From: Sphingobacteriales bacterium JAD_PAG50586_3
GTDB taxonomy: Bacteria > Bacteroidota > Bacteroidia > CAMBQF01
Direction of reading: 5' to 3'
Length of the DNA stretch: 64,000 nucleotides
Assembly: GCA_023213195.1 (NCBI GenBank)
Contig: CP096135.1
Coordinates: 3,902,842-3,966,841 of the forward strand
A program made the position numbers and the translations under genes. Positions 48,175 to 57,966 of the stretch are shown here, piece by piece. The notes under the pieces are model-generated. The model did not search any database, was not told the origin of the DNA, and saw only the letters and a list, made by a program, of their open reading frames with translations. Positions within the stretch are counted from its first letter, which is position 1; each line of letters begins with the position of its first letter.

Positions 48175-50308
48175 ATGACCCAACACAAGCAAAAACGATA
48201 CTTTAACCGCGACCTAAGCTGGCTATCTTTTAACTACCGTGTTTTGCAAGAGGCTAAAGACCCACGCGTACCGTTATACGAGCGCATTAAGTTTTTTGCC
48301 ATATACTCTTCTAACCTTGATGAGTTTTACCGAATACGTGTAGCTGCCTGGAAAAACCTGGCCCTTTTGGCTAAAAAAACAAAAAAAGAATTGGCCGAAG
48401 AACCGGCTGTTGTGCTTAAAGAAATTAAAAAAACCGTTTTAAAGCACCACGCTGAACTTAGCGAAATTTTTAAAAAACAAATATTGCCCGGCCTGCAACA
48501 AAACAACGTTTACCTTATAAACGAGGTAGAACTTACCAAGCAGCAAGAGGCCTTTTGCCGTGAATACTTTCTTAGTAAAATTATACCTATAGTAAAGCCG
48601 GTTTTTATTAACCGCAAAAAAAGCCACGAGTTTGTAGAGGATAATGCCCCCTACCTGGCCATACGCCTGTGCGACCTTGACAAAAAAAGCAACAAAGGCG
48701 ATAAACCTCGCACTTGGGAACATGCCATTGTGCAAATACCTACCAACAATTTACCACCTTATATAGAACTGCCTTAGCAAAGGCAAAAAGAAGTATTATA
48801 TATACGTTGGTGATATTTTAAAGCTGTATATAAAGCACTTTTTTGAGGAGTATGAGCTGATAGAAACCTATGCCGTTAAACTATCGCGCGATGGTGAGTT
48901 GTACCTGGAAGACGAATTTTCTGGCAGCCTATTAAAAAAGATTAAGCGCAGCCTTGGCAACCGTGAGCATGGTGCCCCCACCCGATTGATGTATGACCGT
49001 ACCATGCCCAAAGAGTTTATAAAACACCTTAGGCATGTTTTTACTTTAAGTACTGATGATTTAATACCCGCAGGCCGCTACCATAATTATAAGGATATGT
49101 TCCGTTTCCCCGTAAACGAGAATAAAGCCTTGTATGATGAACCGCTGCCACCCCTGCCCCACCGCGAATTGGATAGTTATAACAGCTATTTTGATGCCCT
49201 TAAAGAGCGCGATTACTTTGTACACTACCCCTACCAAAGCGTTAACTACCTTACCAATTTTATTAACGAGGCCGCCAGCGACCCTGCCGTTAAAAGCATA
49301 AAAATTACCCTGTACCGGGTTGCCAACAACTCTAAAATTATTTCGGCGCTTATACAGGCTGCCCAAAACAAAAAGCAGGTAACTGCTTTTATGGAGCTAA
49401 AGGCGCGTTTTGATGAGGAAAACAACCTTGTTTATGCCCGAGAACTGGAGAATGCCGGCGTTAAGGTATTATACAGTTTCCCCTTGCTTAAAGTTCACTC
49501 TAAGCTGCTGTTGGTAGAGCGCAAAGAGGGCGAAAAAATACGCCGCTACGGCTATTTTAGCACAGGTAACTTTAACGAGCAAACATCAAAAATATACAGC
49601 GACACCGGCATGTTTACTGCCAACAAGCTGCTAACCGGTGAACTGGGCTTTGTGTTTGAATTTTTGGCCGATACCCGCATTATGCGCGAATATAAGCACC
49701 TGCTGGTAGCGCCAGACCATATGCGTAAAGACTTCTACGTATTTATTGATAACGAAATTAAAAATGCCCTTAAAGGAAAAAAGGCTTGTATTACCCTAAA
49801 AATGAACAGTATACAAGACCCCGAAATTATTGAAAAGCTTTACGAAGCGGCTCAGGATGGGGTTGAGGTACGCCTTATAATACGGGGAATTTGCTGCCTG
49901 CTGCCCGGTGTAAAAGGCATAAGCGAAAATATTAAAGCCATTAGTATTGTTGATAGGTATTTAGAACACTCCAGGGTGTTTATTTTCCATAACGATGGTA
50001 ACCCGCGTATCTACCTATCATCGGGCGATTGGATGGAGCGCAACCTTAGCCGCCGTATAGAGGTGGCTTTCCCTGTTTATGATGAAAAGCTAAAGGCCGA
50101 AATTATAGACTTTGTAAACCTACAGTGGAAGGATAATGTTAAGGCACGCGTTATAAACCGCCTGCAAAACAACACCTACCGCAAAAGCGAATCTAAAACA
50201 AAGGTACGCTCACAAGTAGCGTTTTACGAGTACCTAAAAAGCAAGCACAACCCATCGCTTAAAAGTGTTAAGGCTGATGTAGTACTTTTGAAAAAAATGG
50301 GGGCTTAA
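48175..50308 (+). CDS. ppk1: Polyphosphate kinase 1, one apparent frameshift
   Basis: About 711 residues. N-terminal helical domain (YFNRDLSWLSFNYRVLQEAK, FFAIYSSNLDEFYRIRVAAW), then the PLD-like catalytic halves: KVHSKLLLVERKEG and SLEHSRVFIFHNDGNPRI-like sequence (read LEHSRVFIFHNDG) with the catalytic His residues. It makes polyphosphate from ATP. The frame is broken at 48772-48777, where CCTTAG stands for CCTGG; correcting it gives ELPGKGKKKYYIYVG. The enzyme is otherwise complete. In the same direction as sixA, 113 bp apart. Confidence 0.92.
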
Positions 50309-50311
50309 ATA

Positions 50312-50479
50312 CTAGTTTTTATCAGGATTAATATCAAACAACCTATCAATTTCAATATTTGAATTTTCAAGGGTAATTACTCGTCCAGCTTTAATATCTG
50401 CGATACCTTTTTCAATAGATGCAATTTCTTCATCTGTTAGTGGCATCGATTTTTCCTCAAAATCAGCTTTTACCGGCAT
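50312..50479 (-). CDS. Small addiction-module-like protein (55 aa)
   Basis: A 55-codon frame, ATG at 50479, with MPLTDEEIASIEKGIADIKA followed by GRVITLENSNI. The pattern (T-D-E-E-I-x-x-I-x-x-G-I-x-D-I-x-x-G-R-V) matches short RelB/ParD-like or addiction-module proteins. No toxin gene adjoins it: ppk ends 4 bp away on one side, an unknown secreted protein on the other. Possibly an orphan antitoxin. Low AT-rich context supports transfer. Confidence 0.5.
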   Translation of the reverse strand: MPVKADFEEKSMPLTDEEIASIEKGIADIKAGRVITLENSNIEIDRLFDINPDKN

Positions 50480-50512
50480 GATTATACTTAATAATTAATG
50501 TAACAAAACGTA

Positions 50513-51520
50513 CTATTCATCAATAAAAACTAGTTTATCAGTATTACAAATTTGTTGATTAATAGATATTCTAAATTTATGATAATCGTAGAATTTTAAT
50601 GTAACTAAAAGTCTATCATCATTGGCCTTATCTACCAATTCTCCGATGTATTGATTTGCGATTTTAGTAGCCTTATTTTCATTTAAGAAACCAAAAATAT
50701 TGTATACACCTCCGCAATTTGTTTCATCGGTAGATTTAATGCTGACTTTTACCATATCATTTGGCAAAAGGTTAATATTACAACGCAAACTCAAATTGAA
50801 GGTATCAGAATAAGCACCCTCAAAATAACTTCTTCTTAAATCATATTTCAGAACCTCATAATCTTTATTCGATTTCCAAAGCTTGAAAATTCCATTATTT
50901 TTAAATTTACCAATAATGCTATCACCTTCTTGTCTACCTGCATATATTCCTCCTATTAATGTATCTCTTCCTTCTGTAAATTCGATATCATTTCCACTTA
51001 TTGTACCACTCAAAGTTAAATCAGATGCCAGCCTATCATAAAATAGTTTGCCTGTAATTTCACCTTGAATACTGCGTATTAAAGCTGTAATTGGAATTTT
51101 ACTGCCTGATTTATTAAAAATGAACCCCTTGTATGTTTGAATATAATAGCTTCCTTGAAGAGTAGTAAAATCATTTTTTGTCGTTAGTGAATCTATCATA
51201 ATTAGAAAGGGCCTGTTTTGCTCATCTTCAGATATTTCGTACTTAGATAGAATATTTACATAATTAGTACCTGATGGCTTATGAAATTTGGAAAGCGCTG
51301 GAGAGCTTTCCCCTTCAAATAGAATTTCTATCCGAGTCTTTAGTGGCGAAGTTAGATTATACTTTACATTGTAATCAGGCTTATCTTTATTAATAGTTCT
51401 TCCATCAATAATCAAATAAAATCGTCTGCCTGTTTTTGAATAGATTTCTATTTCTGTGTTCGCAGAGAATAAACTCCCATATAAAAGAGTAAAAAAGTAA
51501 ATAAAGGCAAGCTTGTTCAT
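50513..51520 (-). CDS. Secreted protein of unknown function (335 aa)
   Basis: Signal peptide MNKLAFIYFFTLLYGSLFSA. A first domain (IEIYSKTGRRFYLIIDGRTI) is a beta unit seen in Bacteroidota DUF4476-type proteins. The remainder (GEITGKLFYDRLASDLTLSG, SIIGKFKNNGIFKLWKSN) has repeated strands like lipocalin-style proteins. No certain family. AT-rich relative to ppk and the carboxylase. Confidence 0.55.
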   Translation of the reverse strand: MNKLAFIYFFTLLYGSLFSANTEIEIYSKTGRRFYLIIDGRTINKDKPDYNVKYNLTSPLKTRIEILFEGESSPALSKFHKPSGTNYVNILSKYEISEDEQNRPFLIMIDSLTTKNDFTTLQGSYYIQTYKGFIFNKSGSKIPITALIRSIQGEITGKLFYDRLASDLTLSGTISGNDIEFTEGRDTLIGGIYAGRQEGDSIIGKFKNNGIFKLWKSNKDYEVLKYDLRRSYFEGAYSDTFNLSLRCNINLLPNDMVKVSIKSTDETNCGGVYNIFGFLNENKATKIANQYIGELVDKANDDRLLVTLKFYDYHKFRISINQQICNTDKLVFIDE

Positions 51521-51541
51521 AACACCAAATTATAAAAAGTA

Positions 51542-53504
51542 CTACACCAACTTCACTAACAACGTATCAGCCTCCACAAATTGCTTATCAGCCACATAAA
51601 TTTCTTCTACCGTGCCGTCTTCAAAAGCCTCTATGGTGTTCTCCATTTTCATAGATACCATTATCAGTAGCTTATCGCCTTTGCTAACCTTTTGGCCCGG
51701 TTCTACCAGTACTTTAAGCACCTCCCTGGCATAGGTGCTTTGTAGCCACCTGCTACCTCTTCGTCTTCGCCATCAGCAAAGCGGGCTATGCGTTTCAGGC
51801 GTACATCGCCCAGTTGCTTGTTGTGGACAAACAAGTCTGTTTCGGTACCATACAACACAAACTTTAGGCGACGGTTACCAATCAGGCACACGAGCTCATC
51901 GGCCCCCATGTCCAGTATCGCTGCTTCGTAAGTCCTCTCTCCTATTTGTATGGCAAAACCACCGTGCTTGTAGGTGTATTCAACCTTGTAGTTTTCTCCG
52001 CCTGTGGCAAACTCAGTAAACTGCGCCATATAAGGGTTGCTCCTCCAGCCCGATGGTATTTCGGTCAGTATCTCGCGCTGTTCCTCGCGGGCGGCCCAAT
52101 CAGCAAGGGTACCGGCTATCAGGCTGTAGTCAGTAGCTTCGGCAGAAACTTCATTGCTATAGGTAAAGTTCTTATCTAAAAAGTGGGTGTCAAAATTGCC
52201 TGCTTTAAAATCGTCATTAGCCAGTATTTTTTAAGGAAATCAACGTTGGTGGTCAAGCCCAACAAAGCGGTATCGCCTAAGGCATTTTGCATGCGCTGTA
52301 TAGACTGTGCACGATTCTCTCCACAGGTAATTACGCTGGCAATCATGGGGTCGTAGTAAATATCAATTACCGAACCCGACTCTATACCCCCATCAACCCT
52401 AACGCCCTCTTCAAACGGCGGTTGCCACACTCCTATTTTACCCGATACGGGAAGGAAATTATTGGCAGGGTCTTCGGCATAAATGCGGCATTCTAGCGCA
52501 TGGCCTACCTGTTTTACATCTTCTTGTTTAACAGATAGTGGAGCCCCAAAGGCAACCTCAATCTGCAGCTTCACTAGGTCTAGCCCTGTAACCATTTCGG
52601 TAACCGGGTGCTCTACCTGCAAGCGGGTATTCACCTCTAAAAAGTAGAAGCTGTTATCGGGAGCTACTATAAACTCTACCGTGCCTGCATTGTTATATTT
52701 AACCGCAGCGGCGGCATTAACCGCAGCCTTGGCCATTTCGGCGCGCAACTCGGGGGTAAGCACCGGCGATGGGCTTTCTTCAAATATCTTTTGGTAGCGG
52801 CGTTGTATAGAACATTCGCGCTCAAAAAGGTGAATGTAGTTGCCGTGGTTATCGCCAAAAATTTGGAACTCCACATGGCGTGCAGAGTCAAAGTACTTTT
52901 CAATCAGCATAGTAGCATCGCCAAAGGCAGAGGCCGACTCGCGCTTAGCCGAGGCTATAGCATCTACCAACTGGCTTTCTTCGCGCACAATGCGCATACC
53001 CTTGCCACCACCGCCTGCCGATGCCTTTAACAACACCGGAAAGCCAATGGCCAACGCCTCTTTAGCCAAACGCTCATCGCTTTGGTCTTCGCCTTTATAG
53101 CCGGGTATAACAGGCACCCCGTTGCCCGATACTATTTCTTTAGCCCTTATTTTAGAGCCTAACGCTTCTATAGCATCAGCATGCGGACCAATAAACACAA
53201 TACCATTATCGGCACAAAGCCTTGCAAAATCTTCATTCTCGCTCAAAAAGCCATAGCCGGGGTGTATAGCCTCGGCACCGGTAAGTTTAGCAGCTTCAAT
53301 AATCTTACCCATGTCAAGGTAACTCTCAGCCGGGTTGTAGCCGCCTATGCAAATGGCCTCATCGGCCAGCGCTGCAAATAAGGCATTACGATCAGCATCA
53401 GAAAAAACAGCCACAGAGCCTATGCCCAGCTTTTTGCATGTATTTATAACACGTATGGCAATTTCGCCACGGTTGGCAATAAGTATTTTTGAAGGATAAT
53501 GCAT
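51542..53504 (-). CDS. Acyl-CoA carboxylase alpha (biotin carboxylase plus biotin carrier) subunit, two apparent frameshifts
   Basis: About 654 residues. Biotin carboxylase: ILIANRGEIAIRVI, ATP-grasp loop KASAGGGGKGMRIV, EVNTRLQVEHPVTE. Then a BT-like middle domain and a C-terminal biotin carrier (APMPGEVLKVLVEPG, then SMKMENTIE with the biotinyl Lys). BC and carrier on one chain is the form of methylcrotonoyl-, propionyl- or geranyl-CoA carboxylases; which acyl-CoA is used is not decided here. One A is missing at 52227-52232 and one G at 51726-51731 (next to a CCTGG). Confidence 0.85.
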
Positions 53505-53587
53505 AACGCAAATATAATTAGCTACCTATTGCAACCAACACTAAAATAAACTAATCCGTACAAAATAGTTTTTACCCTTTTATAAAA

Positions 53588-53935
53588 TCCGCTTGGCTGT
53601 AGATAAAATTTACAAAATGAACCCTCCTGTTAAATGTCCTCCCTCCCCCTTCGGGGTACTCCCTCCGGCAGGGGATAAAATAGCCGCGCCAAACTATCCC
53701 TCTCCGGAGAGGGTGGATTCACGCAAGGCGTGAAGACGGGAGAGGACAGTAAGGTGGCACAAAGTGCCGGGGAGGACATTCTGCTCTGGCGGTGAGGGTC
53801 CCAAAACCCGCTTGGCTGTTCCGAAGGAATGCCTGTGGCATAAATAAAATTAACAAAATGAACCCTCCTGTTAAATGCCCCCTTTGGAGGGGGTGGCACA
53901 AAGTCCCGCGGAGGGCATTTTGCTCTGGGACAGGC
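53588..53935. repeat. Directly repeated C-rich intergenic element
   Basis: Two related units (53588-53793 and 53807-53935) share CCGCTTGGCTGT, ACAAAATGAACCCTCCTGTT, GGTGGCACAAAGT and ATTCTGCTCTGG. The first contains CCTCCCTCCCCCTTCGGGG hairpin sequence. The 630-bp gap from 53505 to 54134 has no gene; the short frames here follow the repeat and look non-coding. Confidence 0.7.
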
Positions 53936-54134
53936 AATTTTTCGTTTTTCATTTTTAGTTTTTCGTTCTCTGCAAAGATACAACCCCGCATAGGGGCTTG
54001 TCAAGAAGAAACTATTTTGTACAATTCTATTTAACACCAAAATAAAACCTGTCGGCTTGGTCTTTAGCCCTTTGCTGTACTTCTCATAACAATATTTTCT
54101 ATCAGCTATAAGCTACACGCTATCAGCTATTAAA

Positions 54135-54914
54135 TTAATCCCAATAACCTACACCAAAATAGTGGCGCAATTTCATATCAACAGGAACATCAGGCGCTTG
54201 TTTAACGTATATTTTATAGTTAATTATGGGCAATAAACCCACGTAGGTATTCCAGTCGTTATCGTGCCTGTCTGCTGCTATTATAAGCGGTTCCAGTTCA
54301 TACACCTTTTTCTTTAAATAAACCGTTTGCCCTACACCCGGTATTAACTTAACCTGCAAGGGTTGGCAGCCGATATTAGTAAAGCTGAACATAGAATCGG
54401 CCACCAATTCTTTTTCTATTTCCAGTTTAAAATATCCCAGGCTATCGGTTACCGTTCCGTAAGCCCAATTATTAGCTAACGCAACGTTAATACCATCGGC
54501 GGGTACGTTTCCAACTTCAAACAAAACCTTACCGGTAAACACTAATTTTTTGGTTGATTTTTTAGCTACGGTTTCTGTTTTTTGTTTTGGTGGAGTAGTT
54601 TGTGCGTTGGCAGTAAATGCCGCCACTAACAGCGATAGCATGGCACCAATCGCTCCCCTGCGTAACCAACTCGTTTGCGGTATTAACGCATCGTACCCAT
54701 ATTCAAATTCTACTTGTTGTTTAGACACCCGAACGCATATGCTTGCCGTGCCTTTTTTTGCGTTAATTATGTCGGCAATTTCAGTGTAGCTTTTATTGCT
54801 AAAATCGAGCACTTCTTTTTTGCAAGAAGCACAAAATGCACCCCTTTCAGTCGGTGACATTTCGCCCCACTTTTCGTGGCAAGGTGTTGGTATATTTAAC
54901 TTATAGGTAGCCAT
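54135..54914 (-). CDS. Cys-motif protein with membrane segment and carboxypeptidase-like regulatory domain (259 aa)
   Basis: N-terminal motif IPTPCHEKWGEMSPTERGAF, then CASCKKEVLDFSN (CH...C..C): a small Cys-rich unit that could bind a metal. One membrane segment (AIGAMLSLLVAAFTANA), then a carboxypeptidase-like regulatory domain (GKVLFEVGNVPADGINVALA, TVTDSLGYFKLEIEK). The protein ends in KLRHYFGVGYWD. It is paralogous to the next gene. Domain types of this kind occur in TonB-linked and surface proteins; the function is unknown. Confidence 0.7.
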   Translation of the reverse strand: MATYKLNIPTPCHEKWGEMSPTERGAFCASCKKEVLDFSNKSYTEIADIINAKKGTASICVRVSKQQVEFEYGYDALIPQTSWLRRGAIGAMLSLLVAAFTANAQTTPPKQKTETVAKKSTKKLVFTGKVLFEVGNVPADGINVALANNWAYGTVTDSLGYFKLEIEKELVADSMFSFTNIGCQPLQVKLIPGVGQTVYLKKKVYELEPLIIAADRHDNDWNTYVGLLPIINYKIYVKQAPDVPVDMKLRHYFGVGYWD

Positions 54915-54941
54915 TGTATTTCTTGCGTTTGCTGCAAGCCA

Positions 54942-55715
54942 TTAATCCCAAATGCCGTATTTAATACCCCACCACACTTTAGATTCTACAGGTGTTACAG
55001 GTAGTGGTGGCTCTACATCTACTTTTATAATTACACCCAACAATTGAATGCTGTTTTTCTCCATTACAATTGTTTGGTATTCAAATGCCTTATTTTTGCG
55101 TATAAATAATTCTTTTTCAGGATACCCAACCACCTTTGCCAAAAGCACTATCACATCACCTGTTATTTTATCTGCTTTAAACTCCATAATAAACTTACCA
55201 TCGGCATCAGCCACAATACTTACCTTATCATTTGTGGCGGCATTAACCAATGATATTGTAGCAAAGCTTAACGGTTCATTTTCCTCACTAAGCACTACGC
55301 CCTTAATTACTATTACATTAGTATCAACAGGCTCTTCTGTTGTAAATGGCAATTTATCAAACTGTAATTTATTGCTATTTTCTACTGCCGGCTTGTCAAG
55401 TTTAGTTCCAGCTTTAACAGTTAAAGCACTAATAAGAAATGATAATACTAAGCCCACCATTCCACGTTTAAACCAAGTAGGTTTCGCATAACTATTGGGC
55501 ATAACTTCATAAACAAAATCAAGCTGGGTGGTAGTTAATTTTCCACAAGTGGAGCTGTTTTTTCTTAATACATCGGCAATTTCAAAAGACGACATGCCTG
55601 TAAAGTCAACCACATCTTTTCTGCAGCTTTGGCAAAATGCACCCTTTTCAGTGGGCGACATTTCGCCCCACTTTTTGTGGCAGGGGGTTGGTATGGTTAA
55701 TTTATATGCGGGCAT
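54942..55715 (-). CDS. Paralogue of the Cys-motif protein (257 aa)
   Basis: Same plan as its neighbour: LTIPTPCHKKWGEMSPTEKG, CQSCRKDVVDFTGMSSFEIA, a membrane segment (MVGLVLSFLISALTVKA) and a regulatory-type beta domain (GVVLSEENEPLSFATISLVN, ADGKFIMEFKADK). The end, WWGIKYGIWD, resembles the ending of the other members. 27 bp separate it from the next gene, so an operon is likely. Confidence 0.7.
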   Translation of the reverse strand: MPAYKLTIPTPCHKKWGEMSPTEKGAFCQSCRKDVVDFTGMSSFEIADVLRKNSSTCGKLTTTQLDFVYEVMPNSYAKPTWFKRGMVGLVLSFLISALTVKAGTKLDKPAVENSNKLQFDKLPFTTEEPVDTNVIVIKGVVLSEENEPLSFATISLVNAATNDKVSIVADADGKFIMEFKADKITGDVIVLLAKVVGYPEKELFIRKNKAFEYQTIVMEKNSIQLLGVIIKVDVEPPLPVTPVESKVWWGIKYGIWD

Positions 55716-55765
55716 TTATTTTTGTCTCTTTATTTTACAATAAGGCTTAGTATTATAAACCGGAA

Positions 55766-56128
55766 CTAAAACACAGGTAGTAAGCTCCCTTTTACTTTAA
55801 TCTGTTCAAACCACGGCTTAAATTTATACCTAACTGCATTGTGTTTTCCAGGAACTATTTTCTGCTCAATATTCTTATAATCATTATCAGCATAAAAATT
55901 AAATATCGAATCCACGCAATACTTTTTCTCTACTTCAACCCTAAAATTACCTTCTTTATCAGTCTTTGTTGGCGCTGAAAATCCATAGGCTATCCGTATA
56001 TCAACATCGTGCATCGGTAAGCCTGTAGTATCGTTTACCACCGTACCATAAAACACAACTTTAGTTGGCCCCTCAACAAAAGCCGTTAAGGCAATAAACG
56101 TGATTAATATGGCTGCTACTGTTTTCAT
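55766..56128 (-). CDS. Secreted regulatory-domain protein (120 aa)
   Basis: Signal-type N-terminus MKTVAAILITFIALTAF; then one carboxypeptidase-like domain (VVFYGTVVNDTTGLPMHDVD, APTKTDKEGNFRVEVEKKYC). It lacks the Cys motif and the YWD ending, but FNFYADNDYKNIEQKIVPGK mirrors its neighbour (FSFTNIGCQPLQVKLIPG). Probably a shortened paralogue. Confidence 0.65.
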   Translation of the reverse strand: MKTVAAILITFIALTAFVEGPTKVVFYGTVVNDTTGLPMHDVDIRIAYGFSAPTKTDKEGNFRVEVEKKYCVDSIFNFYADNDYKNIEQKIVPGKHNAVRYKFKPWFEQIKVKGSLLPVF

Positions 56129-56203
56129 TTTTTATTCTTCAACTCAAAAAGACAAAAACGGTTTCTCTTTATCAACTACAAATTGTGGGGTTTATCGGTT
56201 TTT

Positions 56204-56283
56204 GTACCCCCTCCTGCCTCGTTCCTCGGCTTTCCTCCCCCTACTAGTAGGGGAGGAAAGCCTAAGCGTGACGGTGGGGGTAC
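56204..56283. repeat. GTACCCCCTC-type palindromic repeat
   Basis: Outer GTACCCCCTC and GGGGGTAC and inner GGCTTTCCTCCCC/GGGGAGGAAAGCC form stems (80 bp). Same family as at 33375-33464. Confidence 0.8.
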
Positions 56284-56285
56284 TA

Positions 56286-56558
56286 TTAATCCCAATAACT
56301 CATTGCAAAGTAGTGGCGTACCATCATGTCAACAGGTGTGGCTAAGTGCAAATTATTTGGAGTAGCTATATTACCTCCACATCCCCATGTTTTATTAGTA
56401 ACAGAAATATTAGAAACTTCATAATTGATGTATTGCCTTACCATGTCATTCTTAATTACCACTGTTGGCAGTTCAACAAGAGTATCAGCAACAGCCTGAT
56501 TTTGCGCCTTAGCCCCTACTAATAAACACGCAAATAGTATAGTAAAAGTATATTTCAT
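56286..56558 (-). CDS. Small secreted protein with shared YWD ending (90 aa)
   Basis: MKYTFTILFACLLVGAKAQ is a signal peptide, so I place the start at 56558, not the longer 56627. The end, VDMMVRHYFAMSYWD, is very similar to VDMKLRHYFGVGYWD of the 259-residue protein; the parts between differ and the Cys motif is absent. The repeat at 56204-56283 follows its stop. Confidence 0.6.
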   Translation of the reverse strand: MKYTFTILFACLLVGAKAQNQAVADTLVELPTVVIKNDMVRQYINYEVSNISVTNKTWGCGGNIATPNNLHLATPVDMMVRHYFAMSYWD

Positions 56559-56636
56559 GCATTGATGCATGGTGCAGAATAATTCCATATACGAACTGCT
56601 TAAAATATTTATAGATTTACAGCGCAATTACTCTAC

Positions 56637-57105
56637 ATGAAAACAACACATTTAATAGCCGCTATAGCTACTGCCACTTTATTACTTAACTCTTGCGACA
56701 GGGTAAAGGATACCGCTAAAGATACCGTTAACAAAGCGGGTGATATTGCAGGCCAAACCGCGGGCGAGTTGCTTCAAGGTGCTGCCGGCGGGGTTGATAA
56801 AGCCTTTGAGTTAAAAGTAGAACTTAGCACCACACTGCAAACTGCGGGGTTAAAAACAGGCAAATGCAAGGTAGAATCAGACACGCTGCAAAAGGGAGCA
56901 GTAGATAATGTAGCTGTTGTTTACATAATATTTGATAAAGACGTAAGCCAAGGCAGTAACAGCCAAAGCCTTTGATGTAAAGGGGCAGGAAATGGGCCGC
57001 AGCCTTATAAAAATTAATGGCAAAGCGGGTTCTGCAGGCTACCTACACATTCCTTTTAATAAAGAAACCGATTTAGACAGCGATAGCAAGGTTACTATTG
57101 AGTAG
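56637..57105 (+). CDS. Lipoprotein, one apparent frameshift
   Basis: About 155 residues. Signal peptide with lipobox LLLNSC. A helical Lys/Asp-rich part (VKDTAKDTVNKAGDIAG) and a beta domain (FELKVELSTTLQTAGLKTGK) follow. At 56948-56953 CCAAGG stands for CCAGG; correcting it gives DVSQAVTAKAFDVKGQEMG and a further 45 residues (YLHIPFNKETDLDSDSKVTI). Function unknown. Its stop faces trmB 4 bp away. Confidence 0.65.
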
Positions 57106-57109
57106 GCAT

Positions 57110-57781
57110 TTACGCTAACTGAAACTTAATGTAGGTAATGGGCATGCCTTGCTCTAAAAACAGCCCCTCGTAATACGTGCGGATACTCAAAATAGGGTCG
57201 TTTTTATTCTCGGGGTGGGCGTATAAATCGTTGGTTTTAAACAGCAACTTGTGCTTGCCTTCTTCTATAACCTCCAACGTATATTCATGTAATAGCTGGC
57301 TATCTGTTTTCAGGTGGATAATACCATCGGCCGGAAGTGTGTTTTTGTATTTAGCCAAAAACTTGGGTGCTGTAAGGCGCTTTTTTGCCCTGCCAAGCTG
57401 GGGTTGCGGGTCGGGAAAGGTTATCCAAATTTCGCTAACCTCGCCCGGGGCAAAAAACTGGTCAATTTTATCAATCATCACCCGCAAAAAACGAATGTTA
57501 TCCAACCCGTCTTCTAAAGCGGTTTTAGCCCCGCGCCAAATGCGGTTGCCTTTGCGGTCTACACCAATAAAATTCTTATCGGGGTATTGCCTGCCCAGGC
57601 CTACGGTATACTCGCCTTTACCACAGCCCAATTCTAACACTATAGGATTATCATTTTTAAATATCTCAGTTCCCCATTTACCCTTCAACTCCGATGTATC
57701 AAACCAGTTTTCAAGCTTAGGCTGTATGGTGTTTGCAAAGGTATCTAATTGAGCAAACCGCTCTAGTTTATTCTGTGCCAC
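57110..57781 (-). CDS. trmB: tRNA (guanine-N7-)-methyltransferase
   Basis: 223 residues. SAM-binding motif LELGCGKGEYTVGLGRQYP, then FIGVDRKGNRIW, and the family signature ITFPDPQPQLGRAKKRLTAP with the catalytic Asp. The C-terminal TDSQLLHEYTLEVIEEG and IRTYYEGLFLEQGMPITYIK are typical. It methylates G46 in tRNA. Intact. Confidence 0.93.
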   Translation of the reverse strand: MAQNKLERFAQLDTFANTIQPKLENWFDTSELKGKWGTEIFKNDNPIVLELGCGKGEYTVGLGRQYPDKNFIGVDRKGNRIWRGAKTALEDGLDNIRFLRVMIDKIDQFFAPGEVSEIWITFPDPQPQLGRAKKRLTAPKFLAKYKNTLPADGIIHLKTDSQLLHEYTLEVIEEGKHKLLFKTNDLYAHPENKNDPILSIRTYYEGLFLEQGMPITYIKFQLA

Positions 57782-57966
57782 AGTAAAATTTTTGCGCTAA
57801 AATAGAGCATGTTATAGGAACAAGTGCCTATTTGTTGAAAATAAGTGTTGATTATTGTTGCTACAAAGGATAATAATTTAGTAACTTGCACTTAACCATC
57901 TAATATATAGTGCCTATTACACACGTATACATCTTGAAAGCTATTCATAACCAGCTTTTTACCAAA

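Noticed and set aside
53630..54040. 136- and 90-residue minus-strand frames in the repeat region
   Set aside because: They follow the C-rich repeat (Pro/Arg-rich, no start context) and lie in a duplicated intergenic element.
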